DNA from: an uncultured Lachnospiraceae bacterium | GTDB taxonomy: Bacteria > Bacillota_A > Clostridia > Lachnospirales > Lachnospiraceae | Length of the DNA: 8,852 bases | Direction of reading: 5' to 3' | Assembly (NCBI GenBank): GCA_902795715.1 | Contig: CADBME010000249.1 | Coordinates: forward strand, 1-8,852 | In this document: in pieces, positions 1-6,804 of the stretch | Position numbering within the stretch: position 1 is the first letter of the stretch | Layout of the letters: every line of letters begins with the position of its first letter | Notes under the pieces: model-generated | Seen by the model: only the letters and a program-made list of their open reading frames with translations | Told to the model about the DNA's origin: nothing | Databases searched by the model: none | Program-made: the position numbers and the translations under genes

Positions 1-2399
1 AATTCCCTGGGCAGCATGCTGGCCTGGATGTTGGTGGCAACGGAGAGCTCGCTGGCAATCCGCTCTTCTTTGGCTGTGGCTTCTTTCAAATCGATGATGT
101 ACTGCTGGAGGGAGTTGGTCATGCTGTTGAAAGATTTGGCCAGACTTCCGATCTCATCATCGGTGTCCACTTCGGTCCGCAGGTCGAGACTGCCTCCGCT
201 GATTTGTCTGACATCGGCTTCCAGCTTTTTGAGGGGATCGGAGATCCTCTTTGAAAACCTTCCGGTCAGGAGAGTAACAGCCAGCAGAATCAGGGCACTA
301 AGCATCAGACAGCTCTGGATGACGTTAAGAATTCCCTGTTCGACGGAGGTGACCACATTGGAGGTATTGTCCTCGATGCTCTCGCGAATGGTGAGAGCAG
401 GCTTGATCACGGTAGATACCGGAGTTGTTATACAGAGAATCCAATCGGTGGAGGGGATGGGAGCATAGGCGATGTAATCAGCCCCTTCGGTGTTTCCGGT
501 TTTAATGATTCCCCTCTTCTTTTCCAGAATTTCCTTTCCGTTTTCTTTCAGGGCCGCATCGGCATTTTCATCAAAGATGGTGCCGGTTTTTTCCGATGTG
601 GGATCAACATTGCCTCCCGCAATAATTTTACCTGTTTCATCGATCAGAGTGGCCAGGCTGGGAATCACGATGTTATCATTAACCATGGAGGCATTCAGCT
701 CGCTCATAAGGACATCCATACAGACACAGCCCAGGAAATTACCGTCTTTGTCCCTGATGGAGGAGACGCAGGTTATGGTCAGACCTCTGCCGTAGCTGTC
801 CTGATAGGTGTCCGTAAAGAAATAGCCTTTTTCTTTTTTACTGTCGTTATACCAGCCCGTTTCCCGAAATTCGAAGTAACCTTCCCCAACGCTGGTGCCG
901 GAATCGGAGTAAGTATCATAGCTGATCAAAAGTCCATCTTTTGTTCCTATGTAAATGGTTGATATATTCTCGCTGTTTTTTATAATGGGCTCAAATACAT
1001 CGATCATATTTCCCAGGAGCATACACTGGTCGCGAAGAGAATCATAGGAAATATTTTTGTCGGCGAGGGTTCTTTGCATGACCCATTTACCGGCATTTTT
1101 CGACATGGGGGGCAGGACTTCCTTTTTGGGATAGGCATCAGGATTGGTCAGGAGTGCCTGGGCATACCTGGCTGCGTAAAGAGTGGAATCGGAATAGGAT
1201 TCCAGCTTCTGCTCCGCCAGGAGCGTTTTATCCTTTGCCTGGTTGGTGATGCTGATCTCCAGTTCATCCATCATGGCCTGCATACTGGTATTGGATGCGT
1301 CTTCGCCCAGCTTCTGTGAGTTGGAGACGGCCGAGCTTCTTATGTAATGGATGGCGGAAAGACACATGATTGTTGCCAGAATCAAGGTGACCAGAGAAAA
1401 GGTCAGAGTGCTGATAATCATTTTCTTTGATACGGAAGTCCGGTTTTTTGTCTCACCTTTTTCATTGACATAAGTGTCATCCTGCAGGTCTTCATAGCCC
1501 AGCTTGCTCATGATGGTTTCATCCACCATAAGGGTTGCGATGATGAAGAGGAAGCAGCCGACGACCTGGAAAAAGGTTGCTTTCTGATATTCCATGCCAA
1601 AGAGGGCACACAGAATAGGGCTGGCAGCCAGGGTAATGATAATTTCCGAGGCAAAGATCAAGGAGGCCTTCAGAGCCGACACATATTTCTGGGACCAGAT
1701 TTGGATAACGCCGTAGAGGGCCCGGATAAAAATACCCATGAAAAGCGCGCATGTCCAGAAGACGTAGTCCTGGGGAAGAGAAAAAGTGCTTTTGCCCATA
1801 AAGCATTCGATTCCCCAGCCGCAAAAGGCCAGGATGGCACCGAAGAACATCTGGGAAAAGGAAAGCTGAACGGAATCTTCACCTTCACCCAGAACGGATA
1901 CAGCGACAACATATGCTGCAAAGAAAATATCAGCCAGAATCAGGTAGAGGGCATTGACGGAAGAAAAAAGAGCGCTTGTATCTGCCTGGAACATGAGGAG
2001 AAGGGCTATGATGGCAATCACCGTGGCCACACTGGAGAAAAAGTTCACTTTTTTCCTCAGGAGGATCAGGAGCGGGGTGATAAAGATGAAGTATAAGCTG
2101 ACAATACTTGAAACCATCACCGCATCCATGTTACGGGATCCCATGACGGTAAAAAAATTGAACCCGGTCAGTTCAAGAGCAAAAACCAGTCCCTTCTTCA
2201 GGGTCTCTTTGGAAATGCTTTTGATTTTTCTGAATTGAACCAGTCCCAGAATAGCCATACCGATGGCATTGGTAATACATAAAAAACAGAAGGTGGATAC
2301 GGAATCCGGCACATTGCTAAGGAAAAAATATTGGATGGCCGCAAGGAATGTAATAAATATCAGTCCGAATGTGGCCATACCCTGTTTGGATAATTGCAT
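1..2399 (-). CDS. DMT/EamA-like + Cache + HAMP + PP2C (SpoIIE/RsbU-like) membrane sensor phosphatase, partial at left edge
   Basis: I checked this minus frame codon by codon: it is open from the ATG at 2399 to base 1 (799 codons), so the 3' end lies outside the window. The start has an AGGAGG (2415-2410) ten bases upstream. Residues about 5-295 are a chain of hydrophobic helices with DMT/EamA character, including the second-half signature QKYVSALKASLIF. A cytoplasmic linker (297-326) leads to a transmembrane helix at 327-353. Residues 354-689 form an extracellular double-Cache-like sensor, with GWYN near 515-518 and a CMDV strand near 560-563. A further helix (690-712) is followed by HAMP (about 712-764, with DEIGSLAKSFNSM at 748-760). 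The last visible residues, VATNIQASMLP (787-797), match the linker and first strand of RsbU/SpoIIE PP2C phosphatases. Such proteins dephosphorylate STAS-domain anti-sigma antagonists. The catalytic Asp residues are beyond the edge, so the phosphatase call is inferred from the linker. A methyl-accepting chemotaxis protein is the alternative. Confidence 0.85.
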   Translation of the reverse strand, partial: MQLSKQGMATFGLIFITFLAAIQYFFLSNVPDSVSTFCFLCITNAIGMAILGLVQFRKIKSISKETLKKGLVFALELTGFNFFTVMGSRNMDAVMVSSIVSLYFIFITPLLILLRKKVNFFSSVATVIAIIALLLMFQADTSALFSSVNALYLILADIFFAAYVVAVSVLGEGEDSVQLSFSQMFFGAILAFCGWGIECFMGKSTFSLPQDYVFWTCALFMGIFIRALYGVIQIWSQKYVSALKASLIFASEIIITLAASPILCALFGMEYQKATFFQVVGCFLFIIATLMVDETIMSKLGYEDLQDDTYVNEKGETKNRTSVSKKMIISTLTFSLVTLILATIMCLSAIHYIRSSAVSNSQKLGEDASNTSMQAMMDELEISITNQAKDKTLLAEQKLESYSDSTLYAARYAQALLTNPDAYPKKEVLPPMSKNAGKWVMQRTLADKNISYDSLRDQCMLLGNMIDVFEPIIKNSENISTIYIGTKDGLLISYDTYSDSGTSVGEGYFEFRETGWYNDSKKEKGYFFTDTYQDSYGRGLTITCVSSIRDKDGNFLGCVCMDVLMSELNASMVNDNIVIPSLATLIDETGKIIAGGNVDPTSEKTGTIFDENADAALKENGKEILEKKRGIIKTGNTEGADYIAYAPIPSTDWILCITTPVSTVIKPALTIRESIEDNTSNVVTSVEQGILNVIQSCLMLSALILLAVTLLTGRFSKRISDPLKKLEADVRQISGGSLDLRTEVDTDDEIGSLAKSFNSMTNSLQQYIIDLKEATAKEERIASELSVATNIQASMLPRE

Positions 2400-2424
2400 T
2401 GTGAAAAAACCTCCTCAATATAGT

Positions 2425-3336
2425 CTACTTCTCTACAGCAATATATTTTTTAATGATAAAATCTGGTTTATATAAGTGCTTAACGGCTCGAAGTCCCGGG
2501 ATGCCCAGGTCTTCTTCCATATTTACGTAAGTGCAGTCCATGGCACACTGGCGGACGGATTCCGACCGTAGAACCCTGTATATATGGGGTACGGACCGGT
2601 CTCCCTTTTCAATAATCGCATCATAGAAAGAAGGGCTTAGTTTGGTTCCGTAACCAAATCCTTTTACCTTGCCGTCGATTCGGACAAGGATGCCGGAGAG
2701 ACGGAGTCTGTCAAAATGATCCAGCTGAAAACCAATCATTCTCTTTTCTCTATTCAGGGATTTTTCATCATGGTCCTCCATGCTGGTGCGGGTCCACCAT
2801 TCCTCGAATGCAAGCAGATCATCAAAGTCAGCAGGAGTGATTCTTTTCACGGAAGCCCGGCTCCCGTAGAGGGTGTGAAAATGGTTGACTTCCGACCGCC
2901 TTTTTTTGAGCCTGCGGCCGGAAAAGGTGGCCATCTTGTCAGCACGGTAGATATATTCGCCCAGATCCGCCTCCTCACTGATATGGAAGCGGCCGGGAAA
3001 AGCTTCTTCAAGGAAAAGGGCGTTTCTCTCGGTGAGGGTGATGAACTTTACTTTTTTTCCCTGGCCGGCAGTATCATCCAGAATTCTCTGAAAAGTCGCC
3101 TTCCGGTCTCCGCTGCCCATAGGCGCGAGAAATACCCTGTAATCCTGATCGCAGAGATTGCTTCTCAGGACATAGAGGGTATGGTCTTCTTCACATATGA
3201 CATCGCCGTATTTTTCATACATGGAGTACATACTGACGAAAGAATGCTGGCAGGAACCCTCTCCAAATCGGGATGTGTATTTATAAATGAATTCGAAATC
3301 TTCGAGTTCCGTTTTACGAAAGGTTAGTTTTTTCAT
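2425..3336 (-). CDS. DUF2156 / phosphatidylglycerol-lysyltransferase C-terminal-like (GNAT-fold) protein
   Basis: The 303-residue protein has no signal peptide or membrane helix. Its best signature is the C-terminal stretch YVNMEEDLGIPGLRAVK (270-286) followed by YKPDFIIKKY (289-298). This is the hallmark of the DUF2156 family, whose fold matches the aminoacyl-transfer domain of MprF/LPG synthases. Such proteins carry two tandem GNAT-like halves, which fits the length. The membrane flippase part of MprF is absent, so lipid aminoacylation cannot be assumed; members of this soluble family are mostly uncharacterised. The ATG at 3336 is the only sensible start, but there is no good Shine-Dalgarno in front of it (AAGAATAATTATGAACC). 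The stop lies 25 bases before the start of the Cache/HAMP membrane sensor gene, so the two are probably co-transcribed with this gene first. Family membership is fairly sure; substrate is unknown. Confidence 0.85.
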   Translation of the reverse strand: MKKLTFRKTELEDFEFIYKYTSRFGEGSCQHSFVSMYSMYEKYGDVICEEDHTLYVLRSNLCDQDYRVFLAPMGSGDRKATFQRILDDTAGQGKKVKFITLTERNALFLEEAFPGRFHISEEADLGEYIYRADKMATFSGRRLKKRRSEVNHFHTLYGSRASVKRITPADFDDLLAFEEWWTRTSMEDHDEKSLNREKRMIGFQLDHFDRLRLSGILVRIDGKVKGFGYGTKLSPSFYDAIIEKGDRSVPHIYRVLRSESVRQCAMDCTYVNMEEDLGIPGLRAVKHLYKPDFIIKKYIAVEK

Positions 3337-3361
3337 GGTTCATAATTATTCTTTACTTACG

Positions 3362-3440
3362 ATTATACAGGCATATCGCTAAAACTGACCTTCTGGCATT
3401 GGTATCATCATATCATAAAATGAAAAGAAAAACATGAAAA
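3362..3440 (-). promoter_or_regulatory. candidate promoter(s) for the leftward DUF2156-sensor operon
   Basis: On the minus strand, TTTTCA (3440-3435) and TATGAT (3417-3412) are separated by 17 bases, which would give a leader of about 70 bases. A second, perfect TATAAT (3367-3362) lies nearer the gene but has no recognisable -35. Either could be used. The region is AT-rich, so chance matches are likely. Confidence 0.35.
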
Positions 3441-3531
3441 GATGAAAAAAGAATACATATTGGTCACACAGAGGGCGGTAATACCGTCATTCCAACTGAA
3501 TATTTTTTGAGATTCTGCTTCACAGCTTTAA

Positions 3532-3560
3532 TTGACTTTTAATACAGGCTGGGGTATGAT
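3532..3560 (+). promoter_or_regulatory. sigma-70-type promoter of dfx
   Basis: TTGACT (3532-3537) and TATGAT (3555-3560) are separated by exactly 17 bases, one mismatch from consensus in each box. Transcription would start near 3567 and give a leader of about 64 bases before the dfx ATG. No clear PerR- or Fur-like operator overlaps the boxes. Confidence 0.75.
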
Positions 3561-3588
3561 AGGAGTCGATACAGTAACTGATGACTTT

Positions 3589-3605
3589 AACTGCTTCATG
3601 CAGTT
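3589..3605 (+). promoter_or_regulatory. hairpin plus T-run in the dfx leader
   Basis: AACTGC (3589-3594) and GCAGTT (3600-3605) form a perfect 6-bp stem with a 5-base loop, and the following bases are TTTCTT. It sits inside the predicted untranslated leader, about 25 bases ahead of the start codon. The layout resembles a weak intrinsic terminator or attenuator, but the stem is short and AT-rich, so it may only be a leader hairpin. Confidence 0.3.
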
Positions 3606-3630
3606 TTTCTTACACGAAAGGGGTATAGTT

Positions 3631-4005
3631 ATGAGTTGGAAGGTATATCGTTGTGATATCTGTGGAAACGTAGTTCCTACACTGGAAGATGGAGAGGCTC
3701 CAATCTGCTGTAATCAGCCCATGAAACTTCTCAAGGCCGGCACGACAGATGCTGCACTTGAAAAGCATGTGCCGCAGGTGACAGTGGATGGCAATAAGAT
3801 CAATGTCGTTGTAGGTTCTGTTGAGCACCCCATGCTGGATGCCCACTATATCACATTTATTGCCATCAATACCAAGAAGGGCGGACAGATTCAGGAGCTT
3901 GCTCCCGGACAGAAACCGGCCGCTGAGTTCACTCTGGAAGATGGCGATGAGTTCATCTCCGCCATTGAGTACTGCAATCTCCACGGACTGTGGGAAGGCA
4001 AATAA
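3631..4005 (+). CDS. dfx: desulfoferrodoxin (class I superoxide reductase)
   Basis: The 124-residue cytoplasmic protein reduces superoxide to hydrogen peroxide without making oxygen, the usual superoxide defence of anaerobes. Both iron centres are visible. The N-terminal desulforedoxin-type Fe(Cys)4 centre has C8, C11, C26 and C27; the gap between the pairs is 14 residues. The catalytic centre has H46 in the E-K-H motif (K45 is the conserved substrate-guiding lysine), H66 in EHPM, H72 in AHYI, and C115 and H118 in CNLHG. All expected ligands are present, so it should be active. I chose the ATG at 3631 because GAAAGGGG lies about 8 bases upstream and the protein begins MSWKVYRCDIC as in the family. 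The frame extends upstream to 3532, but that would cover the promoter. Its own promoter and a downstream terminator suggest a single-gene transcript. Electrons usually come from rubredoxin, which is not encoded here. Confidence 0.97.
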   Translation: MSWKVYRCDICGNVVPTLEDGEAPICCNQPMKLLKAGTTDAALEKHVPQVTVDGNKINVVVGSVEHPMLDAHYITFIAINTKKGGQIQELAPGQKPAAEFTLEDGDEFISAIEYCNLHGLWEGK

Positions 4006-4032
4006 GAAACAAGAACAGTTTATACAGGATAT

Positions 4033-4061
4033 AAGGGAGTTGCTAAGACGGCTCCCTTTTT
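4033..4061 (+). terminator. intrinsic terminator after dfx
   Basis: AAGGGAG (4033-4039) pairs with CTCCCTT (4052-4058), a 7-bp stem around a 12-base loop, followed by a T-run to 4061. It lies 28 bases after the dfx stop. Confidence 0.8.
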
Positions 4062-4216
4062 CCATGCGCAAAGGAAGAAGGGCAAGTGCATCGCACAAGT
4101 TGCGGGAATGGTCATACGGATTCCGATTGGAGGGAGATATGGCACGGCCCGCATGGATTTGTTGAGACGGATTCCGGAACCATGAATATCATGAATAAGG
4201 AAAGGTAAGAGGAGAT

Positions 4217-5080
4217 ATGTGGCTGGCAGACCGTTGGAAAGAGTATGAAGTGATCGATACAAGCAGTGGAGAAAAACTGGAGCGGTGGGGGGATCAGATT
4301 CTGATTCGTCCGGATCCCCAGGTAATCTGGAAGACAAAGAAACGCGATTCCCGCTGGAAAAAACCCAATGCCCACTATCATCGAAGCAGCAGGGGCGGTG
4401 GGTCCTGGGAGTTTTTTGACCTTCCTCAGCAGTGGGATCTCCACTATGATCAACTGACCTTTCATCTCAAGCCTTTCAAATTTAAACATACCGGCGTTTT
4501 TCCCGAGCAGGCAGTAAACTGGGACTGGTTCTCCGGCCTGATCCGGGGGGCCGGGAGGAAGATCCGGGTATTGAATCTCTTTGCCTATACCGGAGGAGCG
4601 ACTCTGTCTGCAGCCAAAGCCGGGGCTTCCGTAGTTCATGTTGATGCTGCAAAAGGCATGGTTACCTGGGCCAGGGAGAATGCTCAGTCCTCCGGACTGG
4701 AACAGGCGCCCATCCGCTGGCTGGTGGACGATTGTCTTAAGTTTGTCCAGAGAGAGATCCGCCGCGGAAATACTTACGAGGGTATCATTATGGATCCTCC
4801 ATCCTACGGGCGGGGACCCAAGGGAGAAATCTGGAAGATCGAAGACAATGTCTACGAGCTGATTCGCCTGTGTACGGAACTATTGTCCGATAAGCCACTG
4901 TTCTTCCTGATCAATTCCTACACGACCGGTTTACAGCCGGCTGTCCTTTCCTATATGCTGGGCAGTTTAATCGGGAAAAAATATGGCGGGAAGGTTGAAT
5001 CCGATGAGATCGGACTTCCTGTAACAGACAGCGGCCTGGTTCTTCCCTGCGGAGCATCCGGGCGATGGATGACGGAATAG
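4217..5080 (+). CDS. class I SAM-dependent methyltransferase, RlmI/Methyltrans_SAM-like (probable rRNA methyltransferase)
   Basis: The 287-residue soluble protein has a Rossmann methyltransferase core in its second half. Motif I is VLNLFAYTGG (118-127). The acidic end of strand 2 is in VVHVDAAKG (139-147), D171-D172 is motif III, and the catalytic loop is DPPSYGRG (193-200), followed by the FFLINSYTTG strand (229-238). The DPPSY-type motif and the L-N-L-F-A-Y-T-G motif are characteristic of the RlmI/RlmK-like rRNA cytosine-5 methyltransferase group, though this protein lacks the N-terminal PUA domain of RlmI and instead has about 110 family-specific residues rich in Trp and basic residues. 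The substrate base is therefore uncertain. The ATG at 4217 fits the family N-terminus (MWLADRWKEYEVID), but the purine-rich AAGAGGAG ahead of it is unusually close, two bases. The gene lies between terminators on both sides, so it must have its own promoter; I could not find a good one. Confidence 0.88.
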   Translation: MWLADRWKEYEVIDTSSGEKLERWGDQILIRPDPQVIWKTKKRDSRWKKPNAHYHRSSRGGGSWEFFDLPQQWDLHYDQLTFHLKPFKFKHTGVFPEQAVNWDWFSGLIRGAGRKIRVLNLFAYTGGATLSAAKAGASVVHVDAAKGMVTWARENAQSSGLEQAPIRWLVDDCLKFVQREIRRGNTYEGIIMDPPSYGRGPKGEIWKIEDNVYELIRLCTELLSDKPLFFLINSYTTGLQPAVLSYMLGSLIGKKYGGKVESDEIGLPVTDSGLVLPCGASGRWMTE

Positions 5081-5097
5081 AGATAGAGATGATATAG

Positions 5098-5134
5098 AAG
5101 GAAACTGACTTGAAAGGAATCGGTTTCCTTTTTT
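5098..5134 (+). terminator. intrinsic terminator after the methyltransferase gene
   Basis: AAGGAAACTGA (5098-5108) pairs with TCGGTTTCCTT (5120-5130), 11 bp with one G-U pair and an 11-base loop. It runs straight into TTTT and further T-rich sequence. It begins 17 bases after the stop. Confidence 0.85.
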
Positions 5135-5144
5135 ATTCTTATAA

Positions 5145-5957
5145 GCCACATGTAAAGTGGGAGAAGGTGAACTTACTGCAGAGTGCAAGGTTATCGTGGT
5201 TGGCCAGGCAGAGATTGATGCAGCCAAAGAGAAATTAGATGCACTTAATGATGAATCTGATGAAAAAGCTGTTCAGGAGGCCCGGGAGGCTTATGATGCA
5301 TTAAATGATGCCCAAAAAGCAGAAATATCCAATGATCTTAAGGAAAAACTGGAAGCTCAGGAGAAGCGCATTGCCGATCAGAAGGCAGCAGGAGAAAAGG
5401 CAGAGACCGATCAGAAAGCAGCAAGTCAGTCAGTCAAAATCTCTTCGATCAAACTAACCGGCCTTTCCCATAAGATTGCAGCCGGCAGAAAGATTGCATT
5501 AAAGGCGGCGGTTCTTCCGGCCAATGCGACCAATAAGAAACTGGTTTGGAAGGTCAATAATAAAAAGATTGCATCCGTAAACCAGGCAGGACTGGTCAAA
5601 CTGAAGAAAAAAGCAGCCGGAAAGAAAGTGATTGTTACTGCTGTTGCAGCAGACGGATCCAATGTAAAAGCTTCCTTTAAGATTAAGGCTATGAAGGGGG
5701 CTGTTAAGAAAATTGCCATTACCGGAAAGAAGAAGGTAAAAGCAGGGAAGACCCTGAAGCTGAAGGCAAAAGTGAAAGCCGGCAAGGGAGCCAATAAAAA
5801 GCTTCAATGGACCAGCAGTAATACAAGCTATGCCACAGTCTCCGCATCCGGCAAAGTGAAAGCCCTTCCCGCCGGCAAGGGTAAAACTGTGAAAATCACA
5901 GCTGCAGCCACGGATGGAAGTGGTAAAAAGAAAAAGATAACTATAAAAATCAAGTAA
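5145..5957 (+). pseudogene. 5'-truncated Ig-like (BIG2) cell-surface protein remnant, or a GTG-started orphan
   Basis: The frame is open from just after TAA (5142-5144) to the TAA at 5955, but contains no credible start: the first candidate is a GTG at 5157 without a positioned Shine-Dalgarno, and the first ATG is near the middle. The first codons read ATCKV and then TAECKVIVV, both like the last strand of an Ig-like domain, so it seems to start inside one. Numbering from the GTG: residues about 17-90 are a charged Ala/Glu/Lys helical bundle of a type common in Firmicute surface proteins (AREAYDALNDAQK). Residues 93-178 and 180-266 are two BIG2-like domains, the second with WTSSNTSYATVSASGKVKAL. 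No signal peptide, sorting motif or membrane helix is present. The sequence is extremely Lys/Ala-rich. Most likely a deletion removed the front of a large secreted protein. A short functional gene cannot be excluded, since the remaining frame is undamaged. Confidence 0.6.
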
Positions 5958-6016
5958 AAAATTAAGTGAAAAGGCCGGGAGAGGATTGCTTCCCTCCGGT
6001 TCGATATGACAGCCTG

Positions 6017-6044
6017 AAGAAGGGGGATGAATCCCCCTTCTTTT
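6017..6044 (+). terminator. strong intrinsic terminator after the Ig-like remnant
   Basis: AAGAAGGGGGA (6017-6027) pairs with TCCCCCTTCTT (6032-6042), 11 bp closed by a 4-base loop, followed by TT. Five consecutive G-C pairs make it the strongest hairpin in the left two thirds of the window. It isolates the downstream gene from upstream transcription. Confidence 0.88.
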
Positions 6045-6066
6045 GCTGGATTGGAAGTTTGCTTTA

Positions 6067-6075
6067 TGTTATAAT
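6067..6075 (+). promoter_or_regulatory. extended -10 promoter of the Gx-transporter gene
   Basis: TGT followed by a perfect TATAAT (6070-6075) is an extended -10 element. No good -35 lies at 16-18 bases, as is usual for extended -10 promoters. The expected start near 6082 would give a leader of about 60 bases. The position immediately after a terminator supports it. Confidence 0.6.
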
Positions 6076-6142
6076 CAGAAAAGTTTTCAATCCTTCCGCT
6101 TTTCAGGAAACAAAAGGGTCTGCTAAGATCAATCATAACGGG

Positions 6143-6703
6143 ATGAGTAATAAGATGAATAATAAAAATAATAATAAGAAAGAACAGACTCGGATTTCAT
6201 CCAAAAGGGCAGCCTTTTACGGCGTTTTCATTGCCATGGCGCTGGTTGCCTCTTATATAGAAAGAATGCTGCCCATCCAGCCGGGTATTCCCGGAGTCAA
6301 ACTGGGATTGGCCAATATCATTACCATGTTTCTTCTTTATCTTGTGGGAGCCGGGGCTGCCATTACGGTATCGATTTTGCGTATCCTTTTAGCCGGCCTT
6401 CTTTTTGGAAGCGGTTTCAGCATGGTCTACAGTGCAGCCGGCGCTTTTTTAAGTATGCTTGCCATGGCTGTTGCCATGAAGACCGGCTTTTTTTCCACAA
6501 CCGGCGTCAGTGTGATCGGAGGGGTATTCCATAATATAGGACAGATTCTGGTCGCTGTGGTTACACTATCTACCGCCAGCCTGGTTTACTACCTGCCGAT
6601 CCTTATTCTTTCAGGCCTTGTGGCAGGCGTGGTGATCGGCATTTTGTCAGGTGTCATTATGAAACGTCTTACTCCGGTTGTCCGACAGCAATTTCTTTCA
6701 TAG
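6143..6703 (+). CDS. Gx transporter family membrane protein (Hpre_diP_synt_I / PF07456-like)
   Basis: From the ATG at 6143 the protein has 186 residues. A polar Asn/Lys-rich N-terminus (1-21) is followed by about five or six hydrophobic segments. Family landmarks are SYIERMLPIQPGIPGVKLGLANI (read as 37-47 and 48-59), R80, the S97-A-A-G100 turn, and GGVFHNIGQ (126-134). The family is named for a heptaprenyl diphosphate synthase component I annotation, but is now usually described as an ECF-like or Gx transporter of unknown substrate. Members are often found beside ApbE and flavin/quinone-linked redox genes, as here. The same frame runs back to 5966, but a terminator and a promoter lie inside that stretch, so the short start is preferred. 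The Shine-Dalgarno is weak (GGG touching the ATG), and M5 at 6155 is an alternative. It is followed after 101 bases by apbE; no clear terminator separates them, so co-transcription is plausible. Confidence 0.85.
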   Translation: MSNKMNNKNNNKKEQTRISSKRAAFYGVFIAMALVASYIERMLPIQPGIPGVKLGLANIITMFLLYLVGAGAAITVSILRILLAGLLFGSGFSMVYSAAGAFLSMLAMAVAMKTGFFSTTGVSVIGGVFHNIGQILVAVVTLSTASLVYYLPILILSGLVAGVVIGILSGVIMKRLTPVVRQQFLS

Positions 6704-6804
6704 TATTCGGTTTTTCAAAATGAAATGAGACCAATGAAGAGGTCTGACCTGACTTGGTGCGGGTATTGACCATGACAGTTTTATTCTTGGAGGAGTAACA
6801 AGCT

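Noticed and set aside
1..800. Cache plus HAMP suggesting a methyl-accepting chemotaxis protein
   Set aside because: The residues after HAMP (VATNIQASMLP) fit the linker and first strand of RsbU/SpoIIE phosphatases; no methylation helices are seen. It stays open because the end is missing.
16..2475. Several plus-strand open frames of 70-150 codons across the left part
   Set aside because: All are antisense to the continuous minus-strand Cache/HAMP gene, carry no recognisable domain and lack Shine-Dalgarno sites.
2716..3327. 203-codon plus-strand frame
   Set aside because: It is the antisense shadow of the DUF2156 gene, whose protein has clear family motifs.
3476..3486. Palindrome CGGTA-A-TACCG upstream of the dfx promoter
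   Set aside because: Arms of 5 bp lying 46 bases upstream of the -35 box are too short and too far to call an operator.
3532..3630. Longer dfx start
   Set aside because: The extension would translate the promoter and leader; the ATG at 3631 has the ribosome site and the family N-terminus.
5966..6142. Longer Gx-transporter start at 5966
   Set aside because: The extra 59 residues cover a strong terminator and an extended -10 promoter and look unlike protein of this family.
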